DNA from: Pseudisothecium myosuroides
Taxonomy: Eukaryota; Streptophyta; Bryopsida; Hypnales; Lembophyllaceae
Direction: 5' to 3'
NCBI GenBank assembly: GCA_951799445.1
Contig: OX637295.1
Coordinates: 10,664,001 to 10,728,000, forward strand
Length of the DNA stretch: 64,000 bases
Shown here one piece after another: positions 12,400 through 25,364 of this stretch; within the stretch, counting starts at the first letter, position 1; every line of letters starts with the position of its first letter. The notes beneath the pieces are model-generated. The model searched no databases. It was given only the letters and a program-made list of their open reading frames with translations, and was not told the origin of the DNA. The position numbers and the translations under genes were made by a program.

Positions 12400-14608
12400 C
12401 ACTAGAAGAAACCCGTGTCTTTTTTGATGTCAAACCAAAACTGCAATGTTGAAGGCAAAACATATCGTGTCTGTGGGGACATCAAGATGTCTGAAAGACG
12501 GATTGCGGTTTTGGTAGAATTTTAGAGATGTTTCACATGACAATGACAAATTTGAATGAAAACAAGTTGGTGTTACCATTAACGTCGAGGTTTTTGATGA
12601 CATATTTGATGACGAGCTGATGTCCTCAAGATCATCAGTAAAAACATCGAGAGCCACGTCAGCTTTATTGACCCATTTTCACTGCGGATAATTTTCCAAA
12701 AATTACTACAATTTTGGATAAAGCATTGTCCAAGGTAAAAAAAAAGGGGACCGGGCAGTCATGGGGCAGTCTTTGAAAAAATAAATGATGATGTGGCAGA
12801 TGACGTGGCATGCCACGTGGAAATTGACTAACGTGGCATCGAATAATGCTGACGTGACATGCCATGTCAACATATGAGGGCTGCATTGTAGGTATTCTAT
12901 GCTTATTTCAGAGATGTCTACGAAGACGTGGAGACATTGTACAAAACATTGAGATGTCTACCAAGACGTCACCTAAGACGTGACGATGTATTTGGAGACG
13001 TAGTCAGAGACGGCAAAATGTTTATGGAGACATCTATGGAGACTTGAGGACGTTTCAAATGACACAACTTCAATTAAGATAGGATACATTTGCATTTCAA
13101 TGTGACTTTGTACCTTATGCATTTAAGTACATTCTTTGGAAGTTCAACGAGCAATTGAGGGTGTCGTCTTACATGTCCAACAGTCTAGGTCATGATCAAA
13201 AACCATGTTTTCAACAAGATCAACTTCCATCACGGATTTTCGATGTATATGGCTTGTCTTAGGCAACGCAAAATTTTGGATGTCTATGTAGACATTTGAA
13301 GACATCAGACAAGACATCAAGACGCAAAATCTAGCAATAAAATCAAATATTGTTTTCTTATAGTGTCATGTGCATAAGTTGTCATGTATTAATTTTTCAT
13401 CTTTCAATTGCAATGTATAGGATCAATCCCTAAATGTGAACTTGTGCCTTCTCCCTCCCCTAAATGTTTAAAAGACACCGGTATGCCTTGAGACCTCCTC
13501 CATCACTATTTGGCAGACACTAGTACACCTCAAGAAACATACATGCGGACAAACCATTGTATCTTGCAGACGTCCTCTCAGACATCTGTGTGTTGGCCCA
13601 CTGAAATATATAAGACCGACAAGTGCTAAGCTTCATCTTCCAACTCAACATTGTCTCCTTGTATGTCTCTAAAATCTTTGATAATCTTTGGAGGGACATA
13701 GAAGTAAACAACCCACTTTATCCTCTGAACATCCTGTCAGACGTCTGAGTGTTGCCCCATAGAAATTTAATTCACGCATTTTAAATATCCCATATAGTTT
13801 GTCTTCCCTCCTACCACCCTATTGGTATAAAGAGACTATCTTCTTCCCTCTATATACTCACATGAAGTGGCTTGTAAAGCCATGTGATATAGTTTTCAAA
13901 TTTGGTGTATTTTGTATGATGTATTGTATATTATGTATGGTGTACTATATATGGTATATGATGTACTGCATATGATATGTTGTGAAATGCACATGAATGT
14001 CATGTAGGATACCTACGTCTAACATGACATCATTATGTTTCTCTAAATCATCCTAAGCATTGCAAGAGGTATTCATAGTGAAATGCAGACGTCTACATTG
14101 ATGTCACAAGATATGTAGATGTTAAATTTAACATCTCAAAAACGTGTGGATGTTAGAGTTGACGTCTCAAAAAACATCTAGACGTCTAAGATGACGTCTC
14201 CAAAAACAATACTAAAATTCTTAGACAACAAAAACTATGCTGACGTGGCATGCCACGTCAGCCTTGCTGGATGCCACGTCATTTTTCCCGTTGCCACGTC
14301 AGGTGCCACCTTAGATGTCACGTCATGGACAAAATTGGATGAAAAAATTCCTACGTGGCTGCTCGTGCACGCGTGGCGCTTAGGTGGCAGCCACATGGCG
14401 GCCTTTGAGGACCCCGTTGACCCATGTCATTTTTGATGTCTGCTGAAATCACAGTGACATCAGGCCATGTTATTTCAGATTTTTGATGTTTTTGGCGTGT
14501 CAACTTTGACGCAAAAAAGGGACATCCACGGTGACGCCCCGTGACATCGTCATGGACGTCCCGGTGTCTAAAATCGACGATCTACGAAGACGCAGGTTTC
14601 TTCTAGTG
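12400..14608. mobile_element. Non-autonomous CACTA (EnSpm) transposon, complete, TSD CCA
   Basis: The left end begins CACTAGAAGAAACCCGTGTC and the right end finishes GACGCAGGTTTCTTCTAGTG, giving a 14-base perfect terminal inverted repeat (CACTAGAAGAAACC) that continues with mismatches. The element is flanked on both sides by the three bases CCA (12397-12399 and 14609-14611), the target duplication size of CACTA elements. The interior is full of short repeats around GACGTC and ACGTGGCA, in both orientations, as expected of CACTA subterminal repeats, and it includes palindromes of the GACGTGGCATGCCACGTC type at about 12804 and 14240. No transposase coding region is present, so it would depend on an autonomous partner. 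Confidence 0.9.
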
Positions 14609-14650
14609 CCAGGTTAGGTGAGTGGGCAAGGGATTGAAAACCAGGATCTA

Positions 14651-14944
14651 AAGTAGGGGGCTATAAAAGCGACCCTTTACCAGATGATTTGCATTTTGGG
14701 GAAGCTAAACTCCTTAAAACAATTTTCAGTAAATTTTCGTGGTAAGAAAAATGGAATTGGCATCTAACCCAAGTCGTTTCATATTTTTTGAACCTTCATG
14801 GAATTAGTTATGAATTTTTGAAGTTGAAAACACAGTGGTTTCTAAAAGCGACCCCCTCCTAAAATGTACACTTCTAGTATATGTTAAGTGGAAAAATCTA
14901 CCAGATCGCTTTTAGAGACAGGTTGCTTTTACAGCCCCCTACCT
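14651..14944. mobile_element. TA-flanked AGGTAGGAGG-family element, copy A
   Basis: It is flanked by TA at 14649-14650 and 14945-14946. Ends pair as AAGTAGGGGGCTATAAAAGC and, complemented from the right, AGGTAGGGGGCTGTAAAAGC. The interior includes GGCATCTAACCCAAGTCG, almost identical to words in copies at 49.2 and 63.5 kb. It has no coding capacity. The TA duplication suggests Tc1/mariner-type mobilisation. It sits 42 bases beyond the CACTA element. Confidence 0.8.
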
Positions 14945-15726
14945 TATATATAATAAAATGAAAGAACCCACTTTGCCAAAAAGTCACAATCCTAAATTTA
15001 GTTATAATTTCACCAATGAAAACCTTTTTGGCATTAAAATTTCCACATCATTGGAAATCAAGGCATCATGTGAAAAATGGGTTCATGTGAACCCATTCTT
15101 GAAGTTAGTCAATAGCTACCTTGGGTAGTAAGGCCCTACTTCATGATAAATTGTCATCTAAGAAAATCTAAATAGATTTTATCATTGGTTTTAATCACAA
15201 CGTTTTTGTTATGCTCATTGTGAAATTGATCCATTGTTGAAATTTATTTGTACAAAGTATTATTTCTCAAAAAAATAGGCTTAAAAATTTCCTTCGTTTC
15301 AAATGACAACTCCTAGGCATTGTAATGCAAGCTCATTTTTGAAGTTGATGTCATTGATTAGGGAGGGGAATTAGTTGATTTCCACTAAGAACTATAAGAA
15401 CCGCATCATTATAATTGATTGTTCTCCAAATTCCACTATAAAGATTGTCATTTTGGCATCTAAAGATTCACACAGTTACAATTTTTTTTTAAGTGCTTAA
15501 CCATCCACATTCAAACTTAAAATCTCTGCATCCATGAGGCTAATCATTCTAGTATTTTTGGCATTCCATCTCCAAGCCTTAAAGTTCAAGACTCATTTGG
15601 TTATAGTTTCCATTAAAAAAAATTTAATCAATCGTAGAGCTTATGTTCTAAAAAGGTTCAAAATGCCTTCGTGAAATACAAAAAGAAAGATTGGGCATTC
15701 AAGGGGTTAAAAGTATTCCTAAATCC
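14945..15726. other. Intergenic AT-rich stretch
   Basis: I see no gene, RNA or clear repeat structure between the AGGTAGGAGG-family copy and the following Stowaway-like element. Confidence 0.4.
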
Positions 15727-16293
15727 TACTCCCTCCCTATGTCTCAAAATTAAACAAGACGTTAAAGTAGTCATTCAAAATCCATGTTTGTGTTTGCCTT
15801 CCCCCAACCAAGGATAATTATAAAAAAGTACCTTTATTTTGTGGTTGCTTAGTGTTCTACATTCTTCACCTTTCCTATTGTATTCTACATAGTTCTTCAC
15901 CTTTCCTACTGTGTTTTTCACCTCTCCTAGCTAATTTGGGGCCTCAAATTCAAAATTTCCAATTTTTTTTGTGGGTGGCAAATAAAGGATCATTTGAATG
16001 ATAGAAGAAAATAAGATAGATAAAAAAAATTAATTTTTTTTTAGCCTACTATGTTTGCAAAGCAATTTAGCAGGGGAAAAGAATAACCCTTGCCTAAACG
16101 AAGCCTCATTATTTGATTGATGGAAATGATAGGAGACATTCTAGTCGATATTCCCCAAGGGTAAAAACGTAGACTTTGAACGACCACTTTATCGTCCTAC
16201 CCAAATAAATCCGTAGTTTCTCATGGGCAACTGTGGAAGAACTTATCACCGAACGATTTCCCAATTATTTTGAGATAGTGGCCGGAGGGAGTA
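15727..16293. mobile_element. Stowaway-like element, about 567 bp
   Basis: The left end reads TACTCCCTCCCTATGTCTCA and the right end, complemented, TACTCCCTCCGGCCACTATC followed by TCAAAAT, the classic plant Stowaway terminus including its TA duplication. It is larger than the other copies in this window and may contain inserted sequence. A block containing CACCTCTCCTAGCTAATTTG at about 15921 is shared with about 39046 in the DWF5 3' region. Confidence 0.7.
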
Positions 16294-19005
16294 CTACCTT
16301 CAACTCGGCCGGGGTTAGTGAACTGACCCTCTCGCTCAGCCTCGAGGAAAAATCCTGAAATTTTTTATTTGTCACACTTGATAAAATTTGCAAATTCTGA
16401 ATCCATATTTGCAATAAGAAGCCCCCAATAAGCTAGGAGTGATGAAAAACATAGATTTAATACAGCTCAAAATAGGGGACTTTTTTTTCTTTTCTTTTTT
16501 GAAACACATGGACAATTTCCACTGAAGGGGGCTTTTTTTTTTTACATGCACCCCTAGAATGATTTGGGAGGCCGAGCAAGGGGGCCACTTCAGTTCACCC
16601 CTTCTCGGCCTCTCCGTCCTCGCCCAATAATTATTTATTCCATCCACTAACTTACTAACAGTAGCCCGTCGCTCTGTCTCCCCCTGTTTGTTTCCCCTTT
16701 TGGCAGTGAAATAATAAAAGCCTTCGCCCTTGCGTCACCCAAAAAAGAAGATGATGTACATCACCCCACCAAAAAAACTGAAAAAAATTGAATTTTGTCG
16801 CGCACGCGCACATGTGCAAACATGTGTTTGGAATGGGCTCATGGCCTCCTTTTCTGAACCCAAAATCAAGTGTGCGCAGGCAATATCCATGTGCCCCCCA
16901 TCAATATTATATTTTCGTGAGTTAAATTAAAATTAAAATTAAAATTAGTTGACGTACAAGTGGTGGTCATGAGTGGGACTCACGCCAAAAACCCCACCCC
17001 CTACCCCCGGGAATAAAAAGTCAGATTATCATCATCAGGTTCAGTTTATTCCTGACTTTGTAAATTGTCAACGAGGGGGCCTGCCATGCTTGTACGATTT
17101 CTATTTTATTAGTTTATTAGTTTAGGGTTAGCCTTTCAATCAAAATTGGAATTCGGCGATGATTACTGGCTTAAAAAATAGGGGCAAGTGGGGGTGGGTG
17201 CGGTGAATGAAGAATGTTTGGGATTTTTCTTGGATTTTTTTTTAGTTTTTTTAAAGCTTGAGTGGGGGGATCTAGTTTTATTCGATTCTAGGGGGAAAAG
17301 ATATCCTGGAATTTTCATCCAGTTCTTGGGGGTAACATTCTTGAAGAGTTTGGGGGATCCCAAGGATTTTGACGGCATGAATTTTGGGGGCCCCATATAA
17401 GGGGAGGGGGGGAAGCTGGAATTTATGTTCCCTCACTCTTGGGACCCTCTCAGAAAGTTTTAAAAATGGAATTCTTTCTTTTTATTGTTTTGAAAGAGAA
17501 AAAAAAATTGAAAGTCAAGGTGATTTTTTTTACTAGTAGAAAGGGTGGTTTGTAGGTACCAAGGAATGGGAGCAGAGTATGGTGCCCAAGGCCCATGTTG
17601 GTACTAGCTTGTTGGTGTCAATCAGTGGTGGGCCTTGAGCGTCATGCTTTGTCCGAATTCACTTTGGTGCCCCAAGACCATCATTATGTTAGAATTCATG
17701 AGGTACAAGTTAGAACCTTTGTGTATGTAGAAGAATTTGTTTCCTTTGCTTTATGTGGTTGAAATGTTTCTATATGAATATAGGTGTAGGACAAAATATC
17801 ACCGGTGCGTAGGAATGTTATGTTGTCTTAGAAAGAAAGAAATAACTTAAACTTTTTATATTGTAATAGAAATATGAAAAGTCATGGTGTACCAACTTGG
17901 TTGTAGTCCTTTGTTGTAATCCCTCTTTGGCCCACATTGAATACATGCTAATTTTTTTTTTTGGATTGCATTTGAGTTCTTGTTCATCTTTGCATTTGTT
18001 TTGCAGTTGAAATAGCAACAACTCATAGTTGCATACAATCTAGTTGTATTCTTCTCCAAGTTGGAATATTGGGCTTACCTGCTTGCAACTACAAATCCAA
18101 ATAAGGGACCCACGGGCTTTAGCACCTTAATGGTTGCTAAAATTTGTTTGATCTTGGTTAGTTTAGACATTTTTTTTTTGTCTAAAGTAAAAACTTCGAC
18201 AATAACTTCAACTCCATTAAATCCATTGCCTCAAGGTTGGATTAACCCCTTATTTGTTTTGTTTTTTATTGAAGAAGTTGGATGACTTATATCTTTGATT
18301 GCTTGATTGCCTTTGTCTCTTCAACCTTTACTTATTTTTGGTTTTTGAAATTGAACAATGATCCTTGGAGGTTTAGTCCCTAAAGAATCCAAGTAAAAAT
18401 TTAAGAAATATTGAATTCAATAGACTTTGCAATGGCTATTTTGAAAATTGGATTTTTTTTTCCAAAATAGGTTTATCAATCTTTTTGAAGTATATTTCAC
18501 ATCCATGTAGAATTTTAAAATTAAAAGAAATTTAAGGACCTTTTTTGAAATTGAACCTATGTGAATGAGTGTACAATTTATCTTTATCAATTTATTATAT
18601 ATATGCTCATTGACTTAAGAAAAAAATTATTGACAAATGCTGCAATAGTTTGAATAATACCTCATTTAAATTTTTTCCATAGTATTGACATTTTTACCAT
18701 TTGAATGTGGCGATAGAAATTATATTCATAATATTATACATATTTTAATCTTAAATTTTTTAATTTGTGTTGATGACCTAGTTGAACTAAATTTTCAATA
18801 GTTCCCTAAAAAATCAATTTTGAATGAACATTTCTGAAATTCTGATTCAAAGTGTGGACATGTACCTCCTCTAATGGAGAATATATTTTTCAATAGGTGT
18901 CTTGATCAAGATTCATGTTGCTCGAAGTTTTCAAGCAAAGTAGACAACTTCAAACACCGCATGCACAAACCTTCAACTTCTTGCATCATGACTTTGCAAG
19001 TTAAA
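16294..19005. other. Gene-free stretch
   Basis: Mostly AT-rich with local G-rich runs (17.0-17.45 kb). Open frames at 17163-17400 lie on both strands of the G/C-skewed run and look like composition effects. No family, splice structure or RNA gene was recognised. Confidence 0.4.
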
Positions 19006-19090
19006 TACTCTCTATGTTTCTGAATAACACTTGTGTTTCCTTTGTAAAATACAAAAGAAACACAAGTATTATTTGAAAACAAAGGTAATA
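19006..19090. mobile_element. Diverged Stowaway-like MITE
   Basis: This is a decayed relative of the perfect element at 39494: TACTCTCTATGTTTCTGAAT at the left, then ACACTTGTGTTTCCTTTGT, and the complementary arm GAAACACAAGTATTATTTG before the right end. Several arm positions no longer pair, so it is older than the 39.5-kb copy. Confidence 0.7.
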
Positions 19091-21957
19091 TAAGACTAAC
19101 ACAATATTGGATGCTACTACAAGAAAAGACTGTGTATTGCAACTCTCCCTCCATGAAGAGTTATAGTATATTCACTTTTTCAAAGGTTGTCAAAAAATTA
19201 TTGGATTTTGTATCTTTAAATGCTATTCTCTTGCAATCATTGCACGCAAAGTTTCCCCAAAAAATTCTACATATTTCTTTAGTAATCTAGTACAACTTCA
19301 AGCGGGTTGAATTACAAAATCATATTTTCCATTTTTTCTTAATCTATGCATTGAAAAGTGACAGTTTTGACAATTTGTCCCCCCCACAGAAATAATTACT
19401 GATATAACTTTGGGTTTATCTGCTCTCAAACCCACAAATGGAACTATGTTACTTGCAAAACCAACATAAACTGAAGTGAATCTGTAATAATCGTGGGTTC
19501 TCCCATTTGTTAAAAAGAAAAAGAAAAAATAAGAGAGAATCTGTAATAATTATCTTCCAAAACCTACTTTGATTTTACTGGCAATTCTTTGCTTCTATTT
19601 ACTTCTTTTTTTCTTTTCTTTTTTGAAAAAATGCCTGATTTGAAGGGAAATTTTCCTTAGTATCCAATTTTCATCTATTTCCTGTTTTTTCATCAGTGTC
19701 AACTGTTTATTTATTGATGGACAGATGGAGTACTACTGTACTCCATTACCCACCTTTCCCGTCCACTTTCTTGACTAATGACTAAAAAACAGATTTACAA
19801 CTCACTTTCTATTCCAGAAATGCAGTACCAAAAAAAATTCCTGCAGAGAACAAACAGGGCGAATTTTCCTTTCAATTATAACCCTGCAAACCAGGCTATT
19901 CCGCAAATGAGCCCCTAGTCTGGCGAGGTATGTCGGTCTGCAAAAGATTTCCATGCACAGACCTTGAGTGTTGCCTTGACACAGCACGAAGCAAGGCGCA
20001 CCACAAGTGCAGGCCCCCAAAAGTCCTGCTGAAATCAAGGGCTCCCTGCCCAGTCGTCTTCTCATCCATAAGCCCCCGTCAGGTGGGCTTGTCAGAAAGA
20101 CTATTTTCGGAGCCAATGAGCGCCTCCTTGCCACTGTTCCACAATCCCACAAAATCAGACAGCATTCGATCATGGCGTGAAACCAAGTGGGTGCAGCAGG
20201 CCTCCCTCCTCCCTCCCGGGTCTTTGCATCACAGGCATATGCCCCTCATTATATAACTTATTAGGATTGGGATTTTTGCAAGCTTCCATTCACTGTAGCA
20301 CAGTACAACTAGTTGTATGGTCTAGTTTGGTTTGGTCAGCTGATGCAACACATGTAATAACATGATGAAGAATTTGTCATAAAGCTACTGTACAGCAGGA
20401 ATGAACAAGTTACTCAGCCAATGGCGTGGGGGTTAAACTCCCACCTCATAAAAAGATGATGCCTGCCATGATGACCTGCTGCAGTATAACCCTAGAGTAG
20501 TACAACCACAAGGAGGTGAGGGTATGTCTTTGTCAGCAAAAGCCATACCCTCTAAATGGTTGGAAGAGAACTGCAATGGGTTCAACTCGTTTGCACCTTT
20601 CTTTTGTCCTACCTGATAAGCCAAAGCCATGGAAATTCTGACAACAAATCTTAGGGAAAATTGGGGGAATTTTAAAGGAATTGAATCTAATATTTTAAGG
20701 TTTTGTTTTGGCAAGCAAGGCTTACCAGTTACCAGTCTCTGAAGCTGTGATCATGAGGCCTGACTTCACCCCACCCCCACTTTTCCAAGGTCCCATCTTC
20801 AGGACAATGGGGATTCTTCGTCTGTAAGGACACACCACTCATTACAGATGAGAGGATTAAAAGATGCTGCAGCACATTACATGCATAAAACATATCCATC
20901 AGGGTGTGGTACAAAATAAACCAGTACATAGTCACTTTCTCATCATACTCTTAGAGACAATGGTATATATAATAGACATGGTTGTGTCCCAGCATGGTAT
21001 AAACCACAACCATCTCCACTTTACTTCACATAGGAGTCACGGCTGCAAACATTTGACCCCCCCATTCACATGATGCACATATTCACCACGAAGGGGTCTA
21101 GCCAGAATGATATACAGCTTCATCAGGAGGGAGCTGTTACTGGCTAGAGGTTTCAACCCCTCCCACTCTGTTATAACACCAATTATAGTGCTAAACTTCA
21201 ATCACCATAACTTAAAAAAAACAAAACCCACTACTGGCTCATTATCCTAACATCTAACCAGGTACGTATATTTGGTTCCATCCAGCTGTCTTCCAGCTAA
21301 ACCTCCAACTCAACGACAAATAAACAAGAGTATCTGATTCTAGAGATTAAACAGAAAAAAAAAAGCACTATACAGCTTCCTCTTAAAGAACAGAGCTCAT
21401 ACACTCGCTAGCTAATCGAGTCCCATTAAATGCATCTGAACCCCATCAACAGCTGAGGGTTCCCAACTTCCAGCAACCTGTTTGGCATAAAAACCCACAG
21501 AATCTTTGATCAAAATGCATCCAGGAGAACGACAGTAGCAATGAGTTCTGAGAGTCAGTTGAGCAGACTCGTTCAACCACAGAGAGTATCTTAAGGAGTG
21601 ATACACTAATAATTATAAGCAGTATGGTCCACGAATATCATTCAGTATCAGGCGATGTGTAGCAAGTTCAAAAAATGCTAAAGCAAATCACAAGCTCTTT
21701 GATACGTTGTGTTGTTTTAAAGAATGGAATGGACACCACATACAAGCTCAAAAAACGATGGATTAAGACCATAGATTCCTGATTGATACCTCTCTCGGCT
21801 GAGTTGTAGTTCGGAGGCCAGGGAATGTTGTTCTGCACAGTGGCATCTTGAGAGTCGCCCAGACGGAAATTGTTTAAATCCAGATTGTGTACTCCAGAAT
21901 TGGACATGTGCATATTTTTCCCTATCATAGAAACACTGCCACTCATCAGTTATGCCT
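19091..21957. other. Region downstream of KANADI, no gene recognised
   Basis: Some of this is probably 3' untranslated sequence of the minus-strand KANADI gene. A minus-strand frame at 19802-20173 (123 codons) has no motif I know and is overlapped by a plus-strand frame of similar size. A minus-strand frame at 21668-21946 lies directly after the KANADI stop in another frame and could belong to an alternative last exon. Confidence 0.35.
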
Positions 21958-23761
21958 CTATTGGTGATCTTGCATCGAACGACGCTGCACATGTGATAGG
22001 TTTCCTGGTCCTGCAACAGCAGGGTCATTCACAGAATTGAATAGAGGACATACATGCCCTACTCCGTATACGTAGCAGCAACTACTCATCTACAGAAAGT
22101 CCTCAAAGCAGAAGCAAGAAGTGAGTGAGAACATACAGAAGCATCTATCTAGTAGGTCTCTAAATGGGATACTTGAAATTAGATATCAGGTTGAAACTTT
22201 ATGAAATACACAACTGGAAATCCAACCTGGAGTTGTGGGACCAGTTTTGTCAGAGGTCTTCACAGTCCGATACATCTGCATTGACCGGCAAAACAAGAGC
22301 GGGTGCTCAGAACTCTCAAGGCGGTGCCTCAGATAGGTGCCTCAGAAATGCATCATCAAAAATTCAAGTATATGAGACCGACACACGAGAGCAACATCCG
22401 AGAACAATCTTCCCACCTGCAGGTGACTCTTGACATGAGCCAAAGTAAGGTCCTTCACATTCATCAGTTCCAGAACAGACTTCGGTGTTGCTCCTGTCCA
22501 AAACATCATCCAACGACTCACGATAAACTTCAAGAATTGAAAATCCCATTGAGAAAATTCAGTCCTAGTAGTAATTGTTGAAATACTTATCAGAGAGTAA
22601 AAAACTTCAATGCGAATATGAAACCAACATCTTTTCCTACGTAACACATACAGACTTAATGAATCATAGATAATATGAACTAAGTATTTCCCTGGAATCC
22701 TGGAAGCACAAAAACAATTAACTACTTTACTTACTTTCATGTCCGCCGAGAGCCTCCACAGCATGGACAAAGTGCTCATGCAATACAGTAGTCCACCTCA
22801 TCCTAGGAGCTCGTACCGAACGTTTGGAAGGGGACTTCAGTGGGTATCGCGAACGGAAGGGAGGATTCCCGTAGATACCATCGTGCTTTACATTGTAAAC
22901 CGACCCGCAATCTCCAAATAGGGTTGACAAGTTCCCGGACAACGTCGACGTCTGCAGACCAGACATACCTTTCTGGGAAGAAATCTCGTCCTGAAAACTG
23001 AAGTAATTCGAAAACCTGAGGCCGGACTCCCTTCCTACCACATGGTAGTTATGAAATTTGGGAGGATCAGATCTGGGCAAGGTCTCGGGGTGGACATTTG
23101 TTTCGCCCAATCGACCAAGTGAAAGCTCAGGAACAGCAGCAGGACTGATGATGCGAGGAGCTTGTGGAAAGACCCTCTGCTGCGAGTGAAAGTGATCGAA
23201 ACTCCGATGGGGGAAACCATCATAGACGTCGCCGTTGTACATAGCGTTAATTCTGGGCGAAGATGTCTTCTCTGGGCTGATGTGCATCGGCTCCGATCTG
23301 TTCACCATGTAGGGATACACATGGCCGTTGCTCTCTTGGACTTTTTCCCTGCCTCCCGTCATCATCCCCTCGTCGACTCGGATTCTCTGTTGGGCAAACT
23401 GGGGGGGCTCCGGAGGTGGATTTGCCAGACAAAGAACGGTCGATGCGCCCACATTGTCGTAAGTAACACACCTCTCAACTGCGGGACTGGAGACGTTGCT
23501 CTCGCTATCATAGCTCATCGATTTCGAAGGCTGCTTCCAGAGATCGAATCCGTGAACATGCTCGGGCAAATCTTGGGTTACATACTGTGGGACGACGGAG
23601 GAGGACTTTGAGCGTAGCAGATCATCGCTGCTACTGTTCGGTGGGCTGATGTGAAGGGATAAGTCAGGGCCAGAAGGTCCGTTGGTAGAGCTTAACAAAC
23701 TCATGGATTTATCTGGATTAGACTCTTGCATTGTAAGATCGGCAGTCCCTATCTTCTGCAA
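21958..23761 (-). CDS. KAN: KANADI-type GARP (G2-like) transcription factor
   Basis: This is a nuclear DNA-binding protein; in flowering plants KANADI proteins repress target genes to set abaxial identity and limit auxin-related growth. Coding exons (minus): 23761-22735, 22493-22417, 22275-22227, 22010-21958, phases consistent, 401 codons. The GARP domain spans about residues 314-375 and is split by two introns: RAPRMRWTTVLHEHFVHAVE in exon 1, RATPKSVLELMNVKDLTLAH and VKSHLQ in exon 2, MYRTVKTSDK in exon 3. This is diagnostic for KANADI. Near the N-terminus (residues 32-42) is PDLSLHISPPN, a conserved KANADI motif resembling an EAR-type repression motif; ELSLGRL lies further on. The protein ends only about 26 residues after the domain, lacking the longer tail of angiosperm members. 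The ATG at 23761 is the first in a frame leading into PDLSL. Confidence 0.92.
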
Positions 23762-25364
23762 CTCCGCAATCTTTCAAAGCCTTCGGCTTTCGGGGAATGG
23801 GACGGCAGGGAAGAAGTCCAAGAAAGCAGTAACTTCGGGTCAAAACACGCACATCAACTACAGAACAGAACGTCGCCAAACACATCCGGGACGCAAAATT
23901 CCCTTTCCGCTGGCTCTCAAAACTTGAAACTCGAACAGCCTTGGGCAAGCAATTCCCAAGGAATTAAGCGAAATTCGAGTAGAACTCAACCGTAAGGCGG
24001 AGACCGCACCAATCGCAAGCTATCAGGAAAGTCCAGGCGCTGTCGCAGCTCGCATTCAGAGACGTGGATGTCGCAAACACCTCCAAACTCCATTATTCAA
24101 TTCACCAAACTCGGACGAGGGAGAGAAAGATCAAGATTCACAAGTGCCTAATAGCGCAGAAACACGGAACCCCGAATCGCTACAAGCCAAAACGAGGGAG
24201 TCCTTCACAGATCCAGTAGCGCAACTGTGTGAATCTTCCACCAACTCTTTCAGCTTCAAAATCCTGAGGAACTAGTTTTTCCCTTCAAGCTTGGGAAAAC
24301 CTTCAAAACTCCAGAGAATTGCAATGAAAGCGAACTTTCTCGAATCCAACAAATCTCTTCTCGAGTACCAACAGGATTAGCTCTCGTTCTTCTCTTCCAC
24401 CAAAGAAGATGCCGAGTCTCCCTCGTCCCTTCCCAGGGTCGAATCCGAATGACAACGGGTCACCACATCGTGTGGCCTTTCCTGCCTCACGACCAACCCA
24501 GAGTAACCTGAAGAGAGAGAGCACAGAAATCGTGGCCTGTCTCCAGGGGCGGTGTGTTGTCGGAAAAACCTAGTGGACCTTAACCCCCCCCTCGTGGTTT
24601 CTTCAAGGACAAAGGGGGCCACACTGGCACTCCGTCGTCACTCAAATCTCAAGGATCGGAACATCCCACAACACATCGACCCCTCCCGACATCCCAACTT
24701 CAGGCACCACGTCAAGGACGACAACAAACTAGAAAAACTCGTAAGCATATGTGCGACTCTAAGCAGCTCCACCGTTCATGCCTTGTAAAGAACGCCGCAC
24801 AGCCGCATCCCCAAATCAAACTCAAAACCCTTCACCTGCAAAGCACCACATCACCATCACCACAAACAACAACAATCACACCTCCAAAAACCACGAACAA
24901 GAGCCGAATCTTCCTCCCAAAACCTCCACAGACGCAGCGCCACACGCACGCAACCCGAACGCAACCGGAACGCGGCCCAAACGAACAAGCCCCCTAGGGT
25001 TTAGTTCTCTCTCTCCAGACAACAAAGAAGCTTCGAGCGAAGGGAATACGACACCAAATGCCACGGTCCGAAGCTCCACAGAAAGCTCCAGAAGGGGCGG
25101 AGAATGTAAGAAGCAAGCGCGAGGACGAGAATAGGCGAGAAAACGACGAAGGCGAAGAAGCGCAAAGCAAGCGGAGATGGCGATGGCGAGACGCGAGAAT
25201 GGAGGAACGAGAGGGGCAAGCCTGCAAGACGTAGTAGTAGTCGGAGCAGGGCAGATGCGTCCCATGATGCGAGGCGGCATTCATGGGCATGGGGCGGGGG
25301 CATGGGCATGGGCATTCATCCCTCATCCATGGCCATCCATCCATGGCCATCCGGGGCCATCCCA
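23762..25364 (-). promoter_or_regulatory. Probable promoter and long 5' leader of KANADI
   Basis: The 1.6 kb before the KANADI start has higher GC than its surroundings. Read on the minus strand, 24.3-25.0 kb contains GA-rich leader-like sequence and a telobox-type AACCCTAGGGGGC at about 25000. Open frames occur on both strands at 24749-25315 with low-complexity content and no known domain, so I treat them as composition effects. No TATA box was assigned; leader introns are possible. Confidence 0.4.

Noticed and set aside
12430..14436. Short frames at both ends of this interval
   Set aside because: They lie inside the CACTA element and consist of its subterminal repeats, not of transposase.
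19802..20256. Minus-strand frame of 123 codons and plus-strand frame of 108 codons
   Set aside because: No recognised motif, mutually overlapping, and no splice-consistent extension.
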